The translations under genes were made by a program, and so were the position numbers. From contig NZ_JPOS01000085.1 of the NCBI RefSeq assembly GCF_000759025.1, positions 1-44,097 on the forward strand: a stretch of 44,097 nt of DNA. The letters are read 5' to 3'. The stretch comes from Phaeodactylibacter xiamenensis (lineage in GTDB: Bacteria > Bacteroidota > Bacteroidia > Chitinophagales > Saprospiraceae). Positions within the stretch are counted from its first letter, which is position 1, and every line of letters begins with the position of its first letter. Positions 24,875 to 34,361 of the stretch are shown one piece after another. The notes beneath the pieces are model-generated. The model did not search any database. It saw nothing but the letters and a program-made list of their open reading frames with translations, and was not told where the DNA came from.

Positions 24875-25100
24875 ATCCAAATCCTTCTATATTACTTTGC
24901 CACCCATCGTGTCGCCGGACCGATAAGCGGCGCGGCAGCCCAGCGAACCGTTGAGCTAACTACCACCGTGATTCGCGTAAATAAAGCCCGAATCCGGTCC
25001 TTTAAGATTACGCCCCTCCAAAATCCATAATCAACTCCACTATACTAATCCGAGCACCACTCCCATACATTCCCACTTATGTCGTACAGCCCGTTAGTAA
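24875..25100 (-). pseudogene. SUMF1/FGE-sulfatase-domain pseudogene, C-terminal fragment
   Basis: On the minus strand from 25095 the frame reads NGLYDISGNVWEWCSD-stop-YSG. After a frameshift it continues SGFIYANHGGS-stop-LNGSLGCRAAYRSGD. These match the formylglycine-generating-enzyme (SUMF1) signatures 'GLYDMSGNVWEWCSDWY' and 'RGGSW...CRAAYR'. Both stops are TAG where the family has Trp (TGG), i.e. single G-to-A changes, and a third TAG follows at 24887-24889. Inactivated; no N-terminal half found. The rest of 25101-25325 shows no gene. Confidence 0.7.
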
Positions 25101-25325
25101 CCGATACGGTTTAGTCAATGTCACAGTAAAAAGAATATATGGTGGCCCTCACAGCCACAGCAGCCCAACCAAAGCCCAAGCCCCTGCAAATCATCTCACA
25201 TCCCTAAACGAACACCAGAAGCTCGAAATCAGGAGAAATATAGCGCCCACTCTTTCATTCACCAGACCAAACAAAAGAAGCCCGGGCACTCCCATACCCA
25301 GGCTTCCCAATGTTCTTCGAAACGC

Positions 25326-25787
25326 CTACCCCTCAGCCGTTTGCTTAGCCTCGGCACGGATGCGCGCTTGTTCGTCCTTCCGTTTTTCTTCGTTGTAGCG
25401 GGTTTGCATGACCACGTTGCCGCTCGTGTGCAACATCCGGAAGCCATTGCCCAGCTGCCGCTGATACATGGCGAGGTCGCGGATCACCTTTTCGGAAATA
25501 TTGCTGAGGTCTGCTACCTTCTCAGTGGTCGACCGGCTCATGTCGATCTCGATCTGCTGATCACCGAATTCTACGGTGAGGCGCAGGTCTTTGTGGCCGA
25601 CCGCCTCTGTTTCCAGGGCTTTGGCCTGATCGCCCAGCGATTCGGTGTAGCCCATCTTGATCTTGAATTCCTGGTACTCCAGGTCTTGTTCCTCTCTGGT
25701 GATCTTGGAGAGCTGCTCGCGCTCGCCGGCCAGTTCGTTGCGGCGCCTGGCGATGACTTCCAGCTTCGCTTTCGATTGTTTATCCAT
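25326..25787 (-). CDS. Hypothetical coiled-coil protein, 153 aa
   Basis: Soluble, highly charged protein: an N-terminal helix rich in K/E/R (about 1-60; 'AKLEVIARRRNELAGERE'), a central beta-like segment (LRLTVEFGDQQIEIDMSRS, about 68-86), then helices ending in a charged tail (YNEEKRKDEQARIRAEAKQT). No signal peptide, no transmembrane segment, no recognised family. The opposite-strand frame of similar length is a shadow. It lies 30 bp downstream of the short frame 25818-25952 on the same strand, so they were probably co-transcribed. Function unknown. Confidence 0.65.
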   Translation of the reverse strand: MDKQSKAKLEVIARRRNELAGEREQLSKITREEQDLEYQEFKIKMGYTESLGDQAKALETEAVGHKDLRLTVEFGDQQIEIDMSRSTTEKVADLSNISEKVIRDLAMYQRQLGNGFRMLHTSGNVVMQTRYNEEKRKDEQARIRAEAKQTAEG

Positions 25788-25817
25788 TGCTAAATTGTAT
25801 TTGGTGAGAAAAATTGA

Positions 25818-25952
25818 TTAGACAGATCGTTGCAGGTTCAGCCAGAAACGGCCGAAGTGTTTGAGCTTTTTAAAGGGGTAGCCGTTGCGGTTTTCCACCC
25901 AAAGCTCTATGTCGTTGAGCGCCTGCACAAAGGTGGACCTGATATCATGCAT
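25818..25952 (-). CDS. Short hypothetical protein, probably 5'-truncated
   Basis: 44 aa from the ATG at 25952 (MHDIRSTFVQALNDIEL, WVENRNGYPFKKLKHFGRF). The frame stays open about 30 codons further upstream (IRLKQTKIPVTQITHSSESL) without an ATG and runs into sequence resembling the 680-bp repeat, so the original start may have been lost. The wording looks coding (charged and aromatic residues, good third-position GC). Spacer 26041-26148 shows nothing else. Function unknown. Confidence 0.4.
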   Translation of the reverse strand: MHDIRSTFVQALNDIELWVENRNGYPFKKLKHFGRFWLNLQRSV

Positions 25953-26148
25953 CCCCTCAGCGTCCAGCAGGCTTTCACTACTGTGGGTTATTTGAGTTAC
26001 CGGTATTTTGGTTTGTTTCAGTCTAATTAGATTTTCGGCTTTACTGGTTTTGGATTGAGGGGAAGCTAAATGCTAAGTACTACTTTATCATTTGGCACAA
26101 ATTAACAAGACACCTTTCCGATGCCCGACAAGCTTCTGTAGTATTTTG

Positions 26149-27771
26149 TTAATTAGAAATTCTCATAGGGTTATCTAATGCCATGCTTACGGGTTCTAAA
26201 TCAGGCGGTCCCGGAGCTGTATAACTAACATTTGGATAAGGAGTCGGGCCTGGGCCCCCGGGGTTATAGAATGCGGAATAACCACCAGCGATACTGGGAA
26301 CTTCTACATGGGTAATGTTTCTCATAGCGGCATCGTCACCCGTTAGAATAATATCGATGTAGTTATCCCCATCTTCATCATAACAATCATCATACAGGAC
26401 CCCGTTCTCTCCTTCTTTTCCACCCAGATCAGACAGACCAATTACTTTCAAAGTGCCACCTTGTACGGCATAATTAACATTAGTTTGGTCCAGCATTACC
26501 GTAGCGCCATTTGCACCAAGAGCATGGATTCTGAAGAATCTTTCATAATCGGTGGGCAGTACGCCCCGAACACCATCTGGCGAAAAACCTCCTGAGGTTA
26601 GTACCCGTATTCTACAGGAAACCTCCCCGTTTGCTTGTGCTTGTGCCAAGATGTCTCCGTAAAGGGCATATTCATCATTGCCTGGCCGCGGTATTGGAAG
26701 TTGAATGGACGGCCCATCTGCTACATTAGGATCACAATAGTTTATTTTTGCACCGACTAACACCGGACCATTATTGGCATCATAAGGACTTGAAAAGGTT
26801 TCTTTAAATAATCCCTGCGCGTTGAACTCCTGACCATCAGGGCCAATAAGTATCAACTCCCCTACAATTTCAACTTTGGTAACATATCTGGATCCTGGAT
26901 CGCTACTTGGCCTTTTGTTGGCAAACTCTCCAACGAGGACGATAGTATTGCGCTCATTGATCTCCACGTTTGGGAAACAGCCAACAGCAGAAGGGGTTAT
27001 TTCTTCCCCATTATTCACAGTAATTTTGAAGTCGCTCAGATCAATCGTACTCGTTTTACAGGGCCAACTCAACACCATGGGCAAAGCATCGAGCCCGATG
27101 GCTCCTTCTTTAAATGTATCATTATAAGGGGTTCGCACACAAAATACAGCCTCCAAATTAGACCTTGTATTCGTGAACGTTCGATCACCCGTGTCTGCAC
27201 AACTGATATTGGATGCCCAGGCACCACCGATACTTTCAACTAAAGCTTCTGTGATCTCATCTACTTCAATGCCGACAATATCCGCAAAACCTAAACCTGC
27301 GGACAGAATTTCGGGTTCATCAGACCAGTAATCCGCATCTGCCAGCTGTCCATCAAAGAAGGAATTGCCGGGGAAACCAGGGCAAATGGTCATGGCTTCT
27401 ACCGGTATGACATTTACAGTAATATTGGCATTTGCTACCCCCTCCACATCACTTACTTGAATGGAAAGGGTGTATGAACTGGTCACGCCAAAATCAAGCA
27501 TTCCGGAAAGGGTGAGTTCACCTGAAAGGCTATCTAATTGGAACGTTTCGTTACTATTTCCATCGGCAATACTAAAGGTTAGTGGGTCTTCATCCACATC
27601 TGAAGCCACTACAGTTCCGAGAGAAGTACCTACAGAGGCATCTTCTTCAATCGAAAAGGATTGATCGGAGATGGTAGGCGCGGTATTTGTTGGTAGAAGC
27701 ACTTCGTCATCAGAGCAACCCATGGTAAAGGCCAGTAGGAATACGATGATGGTGGTTATTTTATTTTTCAT
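26149..27771 (-). CDS. Cadherin-like-domain outer-surface lipoprotein of unknown function
   Basis: 540 aa. Lipoprotein signal with lipobox FTMGC (Cys19). Residues about 30-118 form a cadherin-like/tandem-Ig unit ('DQSFSIEEDASVGTSLGTV', 'DEDPLTFSIADGN'). The remainder (about 120-540) is a cysteine-containing beta-rich region with 'YDDCYDEDGDNYIDIILTGD', a calcium-loop-like acidic stretch, ending in a Pro/Gly-rich tail without a T9SS signature. No family recognised for this part. It is the last gene of a five-gene minus-strand run, 46 bp after the esterase gene. Likely lipid-anchored at the outer membrane; may bind a polymer handled by the neighbouring esterases (inference). Confidence 0.75.
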   Translation of the reverse strand: MKNKITTIIVFLLAFTMGCSDDEVLLPTNTAPTISDQSFSIEEDASVGTSLGTVVASDVDEDPLTFSIADGNSNETFQLDSLSGELTLSGMLDFGVTSSYTLSIQVSDVEGVANANITVNVIPVEAMTICPGFPGNSFFDGQLADADYWSDEPEILSAGLGFADIVGIEVDEITEALVESIGGAWASNISCADTGDRTFTNTRSNLEAVFCVRTPYNDTFKEGAIGLDALPMVLSWPCKTSTIDLSDFKITVNNGEEITPSAVGCFPNVEINERNTIVLVGEFANKRPSSDPGSRYVTKVEIVGELILIGPDGQEFNAQGLFKETFSSPYDANNGPVLVGAKINYCDPNVADGPSIQLPIPRPGNDEYALYGDILAQAQANGEVSCRIRVLTSGGFSPDGVRGVLPTDYERFFRIHALGANGATVMLDQTNVNYAVQGGTLKVIGLSDLGGKEGENGVLYDDCYDEDGDNYIDIILTGDDAAMRNITHVEVPSIAGGYSAFYNPGGPGPTPYPNVSYTAPGPPDLEPVSMALDNPMRISN

Positions 27772-27817
27772 TTTTTATTAACGATTTGATTATGAACGGT
27801 GAAGAAGTCATTCATTT

Positions 27818-28969
27818 TTATTGCTTAATGAAGGTGGTAGATTTGAACAGTCCTCCATCAAAGGCTGAAGAAATCATGTAAATACCAGTAGGAATACTTC
27901 TGATATCAATTTGAATTTTTTCATCAAAAAAACGGGTAGGAAGATTAAATTCTTGACCCCAGTAGTTGTATACCCTTAAATTTTTCCTGGGGTTTTTAAT
28001 TTCAATGGTAATGTATTCTTGAGCAGGGTTGGGATAAACAGATATTGTCGGGGCCCCATCTATAAGTCTTGTAGTCACAGGGGCGCCGATGAATCCATTC
28101 ATATCAAACCTTGAGAAAAATTTCCAGATTTCTACACAGCCATTAATGTCTCTGTTTACCCCTTGAGCATTGGTGTTTTCATCTGGCCATGTATGACCAC
28201 CACCATCTACCTTTAAGTGCTCCACCGTTGTTCCATCATCTCCATTTGCATAAATATAATGCTCAACAGTACTGCCATCATTGGGATTGATATCTGGTAA
28301 GGGGGTGATTGATGGGCTTGTATTACAATTGTTGTGATCAACGAACAGGTCAAGCACGTATTGAACGGATTTTGAAAGTTGATTGCCGTTGTAGGGAACG
28401 TTGAAATCATTAGTTCCATGTATTTCCAGAAATGCGATTGGTCTGGTAAGTGAAATAAGGGTATCCGGAACATTATTTAAAATCGTTCCGGCAACAGAAG
28501 CTATAGCCGCAATTCTATCGCTAAGCTGTCCAGCTAAAAAGACACTGAAGAAACCACCATAAGACATTCCACAAGCGTAAACCCGATCAAGGTTGATGTT
28601 AAAATCTGCGGCTATGGTATCAATCATTTCGGAAGTGAATAGTACATCGTCAGGAAGCGCATCATTACCAAAGTTCCAACCACGAATTCCGGGGCCAATA
28701 ACCGGATCACCTAAGGGATGCGCTACAATAAAACCTGCTGTATCAGCTACGGGACGAAAATCATGGTCTTCCATTTGCGCCTGAGCATTACCTCCTAAGC
28801 CATGAAAACTAAAGACAAGCGGTACACTGGTGTTTCCATTATAGGAAGCAGGAACATAAAGAATGAATTCACGCTGTACGGAATCCACTAAAATGCTGTA
28901 GTTGATGGTTTGTTGAGCCCTGGTAAAAAAGGGGAGTAACATTAGAAACAAAAAGAATATTCTGTGCAT
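27818..28969 (-). CDS. Secreted CE1/PHB-depolymerase-like esterase with T9SS domain
   Basis: 383 aa. Signal peptide (IFFLFLMLLPFFTRAQ); alpha/beta-hydrolase of the LpqC/PHB depolymerase/feruloyl esterase type, with oxyanion loop 'FSFHGLGGNAQAQ', nucleophile Ser136 in 'ACGMSYGGF' and catalytic His in 'DGGGHTWPDENT'. The C-terminal ~75 residues start at 'ISVYPNPAQEYITIEI' and end 'STTFIKQ', a type A T9SS sorting domain. It should cleave ester bonds in polysaccharide side groups or polyesters outside the cell. Paralogue of 30562-31746 two genes upstream; probably one transcription unit with 26149-27771. Confidence 0.88.
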   Translation of the reverse strand: MHRIFFLFLMLLPFFTRAQQTINYSILVDSVQREFILYVPASYNGNTSVPLVFSFHGLGGNAQAQMEDHDFRPVADTAGFIVAHPLGDPVIGPGIRGWNFGNDALPDDVLFTSEMIDTIAADFNINLDRVYACGMSYGGFFSVFLAGQLSDRIAAIASVAGTILNNVPDTLISLTRPIAFLEIHGTNDFNVPYNGNQLSKSVQYVLDLFVDHNNCNTSPSITPLPDINPNDGSTVEHYIYANGDDGTTVEHLKVDGGGHTWPDENTNAQGVNRDINGCVEIWKFFSRFDMNGFIGAPVTTRLIDGAPTISVYPNPAQEYITIEIKNPRKNLRVYNYWGQEFNLPTRFFDEKIQIDIRSIPTGIYMISSAFDGGLFKSTTFIKQ

Positions 28970-29074
28970 GATTTTTAAATTTTATGTTGACTTGAGTTAG
29001 TGGTTATGCCCCAGGTGGTGCATAACCACCTTGTCAGTTTGGCACTATCGATGTTGACGCTGCTACCGCCGGTA

Positions 29075-30412
29075 TTAATCAATCACTGAAGTCCAGGTGC
29101 CGCTTTCACTGACCATCTCATTGACCCAGGAACGTACGCTGGTGTTGCTCACCGGAAAAGTGAAATCCCTGATGATAAAAGTGTGGTCCTCCCCATTGGC
29201 AATCAAGCTGTTAAACCGATCCGGGAAAGCTGCATTGAGTTCGTCTGCCGCCTCGATCAATTGGGCTTCAAAGGCTGCTCCACCACCTGGAATTAAGGCA
29301 GCAAAAGTGGCATCTTGCCTGGAGCTGATGTATGCCATCCGAATATTAGGATCCTGGCCCAGTTGATATTTATGGTAATCGGTAAGGTTGCCGTCTGCTC
29401 CTATACAATCGGTGCAGCTCAATGGGAAAAATGCGCCGGCATTCCAGTAATTAATCAACGTTTGCATTCCCCCGGGGCCGAGAATACCCACGCCTGAATC
29501 ATTGATCACTTCAATCCGAACATCCGGATACAGTTTTCGGACCAGCGGCAAGGCTGCATGTACGGCAAAACCGCCCGCACTATTCCCCGCGAGCACGATC
29601 TTACCGGGAGCAGGATAGGTTTGAGCAATCACATCGAGTGAAGCGGATAAATTTTGAATCCCTTTAAAAAATCGGTCATTCATGCCATCGCCGTCACTAT
29701 CTACTTCATTATCGCCCATCATCCCGGAGCCATCACAGTAGGGCACATAGCCTACATCATAATTTGCGGCAGGATTTTGTGAGTCCGCAGGGCTTAATAT
29801 TCCAAAAGGAACGAGTGGAATTCCTTCTTCGACCGCTTCGCAAGCAAGAGGGCTACAAAAACCACCGCCTTGCAGAAAAATCAGCAGGTTGTTACTGCTT
29901 CCATCTCGGGTAAACATGGAGAATTGGTTGCCGGTAAAGCAGATGGGCCCATCCATCCCGGTAAAAGTATGTTCGGTAAGGCCTGGCATCACCACATTTG
30001 AAGAAGCTGGGGTAAACACGCCGAGGTAATTGTCTATACCCTGGTCATAGAGTTCCTGGAATGGCGTTGCATTTTGATTGACGATGATATAGGCGGCTTT
30101 GGTTTCTGTGTCTGCTGCATCTCCATTGGTGACCGTCAGGCTCACTTCATAGGTACCGGCAACGGCATAGCTCACGGTAGGATTTTGCTCGGTAGAGCTG
30201 GCCGGTTCTCCTCCTTCGAACGCCCAGTTCCAGGAAGTCGGATCGCCCGTTGAAAGATCGGTAAAATCGATGCTGCCGCCTTCCTCTATCACGAACTGGT
30301 TCGCCGTAAAATCAGCAGTGACGGCAGCAGGTACTATATCATCTTCCTGGTCGCAACCGGTCGAGAAAAGTAAAAAACTGATAACTAGAGCAAATAAGAA
30401 AAACCTTTTCAT
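29075..30412 (-). CDS. PKD-domain lipoprotein with pectinacetylesterase-like hydrolase domain
   Basis: 445 aa. Lipobox FSTGC (Cys20), PKD domain about 32-112 ('DLSTGDPTSWNWAFEGG', 'GTYEVSLTVTNG'). A pectinacetylesterase/Notum-like alpha/beta-hydrolase follows: 'LLIFLQGGGFC', 'VGYVPYCDGSG', nucleophile Ser278 in 'LAGNSAGGFA', likely His in 'GEDHTFI'. Unusual: an acidic DSDGDGMND loop (about 238-246), like a thrombospondin type 3 calcium site, lies where the family normally continues into the strand after 'CDGS'. Expected to deacetylate a plant or algal polysaccharide at the cell surface. Sits between two esterase genes (gaps 105 and 149 bp). Confidence 0.88.
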   Translation of the reverse strand: MKRFFLFALVISFLLFSTGCDQEDDIVPAAVTADFTANQFVIEEGGSIDFTDLSTGDPTSWNWAFEGGEPASSTEQNPTVSYAVAGTYEVSLTVTNGDAADTETKAAYIIVNQNATPFQELYDQGIDNYLGVFTPASSNVVMPGLTEHTFTGMDGPICFTGNQFSMFTRDGSSNNLLIFLQGGGFCSPLACEAVEEGIPLVPFGILSPADSQNPAANYDVGYVPYCDGSGMMGDNEVDSDGDGMNDRFFKGIQNLSASLDVIAQTYPAPGKIVLAGNSAGGFAVHAALPLVRKLYPDVRIEVINDSGVGILGPGGMQTLINYWNAGAFFPLSCTDCIGADGNLTDYHKYQLGQDPNIRMAYISSRQDATFAALIPGGGAAFEAQLIEAADELNAAFPDRFNSLIANGEDHTFIIRDFTFPVSNTSVRSWVNEMVSESGTWTSVID

Positions 30413-30561
30413 AGCACTGTTTTTATTGGTTTATGGATAATGATTAGCCTGTCTTACAGGCGTTAAACTGTAAGAATGATCAATACTGCTTGGAAAAATT
30501 GATCGGTTTATTTTCGTCAGATAACTAAGGAATCGACTCAGGGTCGACCATGATGTGGTCC

Positions 30562-31746
30562 TTAGTTTTTAATGATTTTTTTCATGATGGTACCTGCAGC
30601 GGTTTCTACGCTCAGAAAATAGATACCAGACGGCAAATGCCCCAGAGAAATGGTAGAATCGGGCGCTCCGTTAGACCGCACTTTTTTGCCAGTTGGGCTA
30701 TATATTTCAACCCTCTTCAGGTCACCGTTCACTTGAATGGAAAGCTCATCTTCAACTGGATTTGGGTATACCGACACGCTATTAGGATCTAAATGCACAT
30801 CAGTAGTTGAAACTACGGTGGAAGTACATTCAAAAAATTCCGCAATCAGCTGGGAAGCAATTATATCCTGATTATGCCCTCCATACAAATTGTCGTTTAC
30901 CGCATCACTTGTGGGCCAGGTGTGCCATCCGTTATTTATTTTATACAGTTGAGTGTTGCTGCAATTATCACAATCATACTCGATGAGTTCTACCGTTGAT
31001 GGTTCTTGTGGTTCTGTTACTAAATCTGGCAGAGGGGTAACCGAAGGATTTGCGTCACAACCGTTGATGGTCCTGGCCCAGAATTCTACCACGTCCTCCG
31101 TGTGCGCATTGTAGTACCAAAAGGTGTCTTGTCCATTATAGTAAAAGGAATTTCCTTCGTAAAAAGCTGCCGGATCGGCGGTGCCATGAATGGCAATCAG
31201 GGGAACCTCCTGTGCTATATTACAGCTATCCACGTTCAAATCGGAAGCTAGCATAGCACCTGCAACCACTGCAAAGGCTTTAAATCGGTAAGGCCGGGTC
31301 GATGTTGTGCTATTGTACTCGCACACCAAATTATAGGTAAACGAACCACCATTGGACAACCCGCCAATGCATATATCATTTAGATCGATGGAGTAATTGG
31401 AGTTAATGTGACCAATTAAATCCTCTACCATTTGAAAATCATCCTGCTCTGATCCAATTTCATAACCAAAGGAACTCAACCAGAACCAAGGTTCTGGATA
31501 AACCACCATAGTATTGTTTCCTATGTAATCATTAAAATGCCTTTTTGCCATTTGCTCAGCAGTTTCTCCTACTCCACAAAAGAGGATTACGAGTCGCATG
31601 GGTGGCTCAGGGTTATCGGGTATGGCTCCCAGGTAAGCCCTGGTATTTCCATTGCTGGAGAAACTTCCCGAAATGCTTTGCTGAGCTGACAAGGTCGAGC
31701 AAAGTAAAACACTGACAAGTAGCGTAAATATGGACAAGTTCTTCAT
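30562..31746 (-). CDS. Secreted PHB-depolymerase/feruloyl-esterase-like protein with T9SS domain
   Basis: 394 aa. Signal peptide (SIFTLLVSVLLCSTLSAQ); alpha/beta-hydrolase with 'RLVILFCGVGETAEQM' (oxyanion loop variant), nucleophile Ser131 in 'CIGGLSNGGSF' and His in 'NNGWHTWPT'. C-terminal type A sorting domain from 'VSVYPNPVEDELSIQV' to 'GTIMKKIIKN'. It lacks the usual 'HG' at the oxyanion loop (FCGVG instead), so substrate or activity may differ from its paralogue 27818-28969. Middle gene of the secreted-hydrolase run. Confidence 0.85.
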   Translation of the reverse strand: MKNLSIFTLLVSVLLCSTLSAQQSISGSFSSNGNTRAYLGAIPDNPEPPMRLVILFCGVGETAEQMAKRHFNDYIGNNTMVVYPEPWFWLSSFGYEIGSEQDDFQMVEDLIGHINSNYSIDLNDICIGGLSNGGSFTYNLVCEYNSTTSTRPYRFKAFAVVAGAMLASDLNVDSCNIAQEVPLIAIHGTADPAAFYEGNSFYYNGQDTFWYYNAHTEDVVEFWARTINGCDANPSVTPLPDLVTEPQEPSTVELIEYDCDNCSNTQLYKINNGWHTWPTSDAVNDNLYGGHNQDIIASQLIAEFFECTSTVVSTTDVHLDPNSVSVYPNPVEDELSIQVNGDLKRVEIYSPTGKKVRSNGAPDSTISLGHLPSGIYFLSVETAAGTIMKKIIKN

Positions 31747-31882
31747 GATGCTTTTTTCAATTTGGATGTTTTAACTGATTCAAAATTACAGCGCTGATCT
31801 GTGTAGTCTTGAGGAAATTGGAGTGAAGTAACCCATGCACAAAGTGAAATCTACTTTGAGGCCGGTGAAGCAACTTGGGGCA

Positions 31883-34063
31883 CTAATTTTTGACAATTTT
31901 CTTAACAACGGGCCCTGCATCTGTTTCTATTCTCAGCAGGTAGATGCCATGTGGAAGGCCGGTCAGGTCGAGTTGATGGGTAGTTGATCCGGGGGAGGTG
32001 GTGAAGATCCTCGTGAGCATTCGTCGACCAGACATGTCGTGGATGGTGCATTCGACCGCTTCACTGCCTGCACCATGGAAGCGAATATTCAGCAAATCAA
32101 CTGTCGGGTTCGGAAAGATAGACAGGGACTCGTAAGGGCGGTCTGCCAAGGCGGAAACAGTCCCCTCCGTGACCTCAATGACGAACACGCTGTCCATAGT
32201 ATGGGGGCGGTCGTCATGTATGGCCCGCAATCGCACGGAAAGCGTTTCGGGCCCGGAAGGCGAATAGTCCGCAACAAGGCGTAACGCTGTGCCGATGATC
32301 TCAAAGAGGGCATTGTCCGTGTCGCCCTGACCATTGACCAGCGCGTAGTTCGTACTGTCGCTGTTCGGGTCGATGAAGGTAGACAGCGTGCCGACCGTTG
32401 CGCCAGAAGCCGACGTCCATGCCACGGAGCGGTTGGACAGCCTTGGCGGGGCCACGTAGGGCGTGAACTCGGTCACGGCAAAGGTGGTAAATGCCGGGAA
32501 TGTACTGAGTGTATGGCTCGACAGGCGCAGGGTGTGCGTGACTGGGTCGTAGCTGCTGAATGCGCCACCGAAGTCACTGCCGTCATTGGCGATGCCAAAG
32601 GACCATGTCTCATACAGGTGTGCGCCTCCCGCGCAATCGGCGTAGAAATCGCCGGGGGCCTCGAAGCCGAAGGCACCCGCCACATGAGCGGAGATGGTGT
32701 AGCGGTTCGGTTGACCCGTAGGGACGATGGTCACGCTGTCGTTGACCACGCCCTGAAAGTCCGGCGAACCGTTCGTTTCGGCGGAGACCACCGCACCGCG
32801 CCAGATCAGACCGAGCGGCAGGCCGTCATCATCTTCGCAGGTACTTGTCTGACCGTCCACCGTAACAGTCACTTCGTCAGAGAAGATCCTCAGATCGGGC
32901 ATATCGAGGCTGGTGACCGTACAGAAGTATATGCCTGCATCTTGAAGGGAGGCTGACGAAACAGAGACCACAGGGGCATCGATGCCCAGAACGGTGTAGT
33001 TCCTCTGCCACAGGTAGGCCAGGTTCTGCCCGGAAGGGTTCGCGGTCAGGCTGAATGCGTCACCTTGGCTCAGGGCAATGCTCATGGGGTCTTGCGCGAA
33101 GCGCTGCGGTGAGTATTTGTTCGTGGCTAGGTTGCTGGTGTTGTTCACCAAGTCGTTGAAATCCAATTGATTGTTGTGAACTTCGAAATCCGCGAAGAGC
33201 GTTTGGGGCATTGTCCCGATGCCCGTGAATGCATTGTTCTGCAGATACATCCTGGTTGGCCGGTTTCCTCCATTGATCAGGTCAATAACTTCCTGTGGAA
33301 TCGTGCCGGAAAGCTGATTGTCGCTCAGCTCCAGCCAGCTCAGATTGCTCAGATTGCCGAGTTCGGCAGGGATGGCACCTGTCAGTTCGTTTCCCCAAAG
33401 CCTGAGCCAGTCCAGTTGGCTGAGGTTGCCCAATTGGGCCGGGATCTCCCCTGTGAGGTCGTTGTTGACCAGTTGGAGGTAGATCAGGGTGCTCAAGTTG
33501 CCCAGTTCAGGGGGGATGGGGCCCGTGAGCGCGTTGTTCGAAAGCGTCATGTCGGTGATGCTGCTCAGATTGCCCAATTCGCTTGGGATGGGGCCCGTGA
33601 GCGAATTGTTGGCCAGATACAGCCCGGTCAGTTGGTCAAGATCACCTAGGGCAGCGGGGATAGAACCCGTGAGTGAATTGCTTGTGAGAAAGAGGATCTC
33701 CAACTGACTCAGGTTGCCCAATTCGGCGGGGATCGGCCCCGTGAGATCATTGTACGACAGATACAGCGTGGTCAATTGGTCGAGATCGCCCAGGGCTGTA
33801 GGGAGTGTGCCCGCCAACCCGTTCTGGCTCAGAAACAACTCCGTGACATGACCGTTTTCGACCGTTACACCATACCATCCGCCGCCGTCTACGTTGTTCG
33901 TGCCCGTGTTCCAGCCCGTGTTGTTCGTCCAGTTTGGGCCGTCGGTGGCATTGTAGAGCGCCACGAGTGCGCTGAACTCTGATGAGGGTATCTGCTGAGC
34001 ACGCACACCGATTTCACAGCATACGGCCAGCAATGTGATCCAGATCGTCTTGGAATTGAGCAT
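31883..34063 (-). CDS. Secreted LRR/Ig-like protein with T9SS type A domain
   Basis: 726 aa from the ATG at 34063, chosen because it gives a clean signal peptide (MLNSKTIWITLLAVCCEIGVRAQ); the frame is open to 34180. Plant-type LRR cap 'SALVALYNATDGPNWTNNTG' is followed by about nine regular 24-residue LRRs ('LTGPIPAELGNLSQLEILFL') to about residue 260. Then an Ig-like segment ('VSVSSASLQDAGIYFCTV', about 325-400), a beta-rich middle region, a cadherin-like piece, and the C-terminal sorting domain 'LSIFPNPTVDLLNIRF ... VVKKIVKN'. Likely cell-surface recognition or adhesion. Higher GC than its neighbours; first gene of the five-gene run and divergent from lytS-like 34478. Confidence 0.88.
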   Translation of the reverse strand: MLNSKTIWITLLAVCCEIGVRAQQIPSSEFSALVALYNATDGPNWTNNTGWNTGTNNVDGGGWYGVTVENGHVTELFLSQNGLAGTLPTALGDLDQLTTLYLSYNDLTGPIPAELGNLSQLEILFLTSNSLTGSIPAALGDLDQLTGLYLANNSLTGPIPSELGNLSSITDMTLSNNALTGPIPPELGNLSTLIYLQLVNNDLTGEIPAQLGNLSQLDWLRLWGNELTGAIPAELGNLSNLSWLELSDNQLSGTIPQEVIDLINGGNRPTRMYLQNNAFTGIGTMPQTLFADFEVHNNQLDFNDLVNNTSNLATNKYSPQRFAQDPMSIALSQGDAFSLTANPSGQNLAYLWQRNYTVLGIDAPVVSVSSASLQDAGIYFCTVTSLDMPDLRIFSDEVTVTVDGQTSTCEDDDGLPLGLIWRGAVVSAETNGSPDFQGVVNDSVTIVPTGQPNRYTISAHVAGAFGFEAPGDFYADCAGGAHLYETWSFGIANDGSDFGGAFSSYDPVTHTLRLSSHTLSTFPAFTTFAVTEFTPYVAPPRLSNRSVAWTSASGATVGTLSTFIDPNSDSTNYALVNGQGDTDNALFEIIGTALRLVADYSPSGPETLSVRLRAIHDDRPHTMDSVFVIEVTEGTVSALADRPYESLSIFPNPTVDLLNIRFHGAGSEAVECTIHDMSGRRMLTRIFTTSPGSTTHQLDLTGLPHGIYLLRIETDAGPVVKKIVKN

Positions 34064-34333
34064 AATGGTGTTGTTTTCTTGTTCAAATAAAGATGCAGCC
34101 TCTTCATCATTGGGCCTGTCGTTCACTTGCGAAACTATCAGTTTGAATCCTGCACCTCGCAGGCGAATGGTGTGAAGCAACCTGTGGACAGGGTGAAGTC
34201 TCCTTCGAAGCCAGTGAAGTGACTGGAGGGTAGCTCAAAAGATATCCGGGGAAGTAGTGGATGGCAAAAGACTTTACCTGCCGAAAAAGTCGTTTCACGA
34301 CCGTTTTCGGTGAGTTCACTTGGATTTTACAAG

Positions 34334-34361
34334 TTGCGCAGCGAAACTTCTCTTAGCTTTG
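34334..34361 (+). promoter_or_regulatory. Candidate Bacteroidota promoter for the LytS/LytTR operon
   Basis: TTG at 34334-34336 and TAGCTTTG (TAnnTTTG) at 34354-34361, with a 17-bp gap, match the -33/-7 promoter pattern of Bacteroidota. It implies a ~110-nt leader. Apart from this, the 34064-34477 spacer between the divergent genes shows no gene. Confidence 0.4.

Noticed and set aside
25341-25793. 150-codon plus-strand frame opposite the coiled-coil gene
   Set aside because: Mirror of 25326-25787. The minus frame has a normal charged soluble composition and an upstream partner, so it was preferred.
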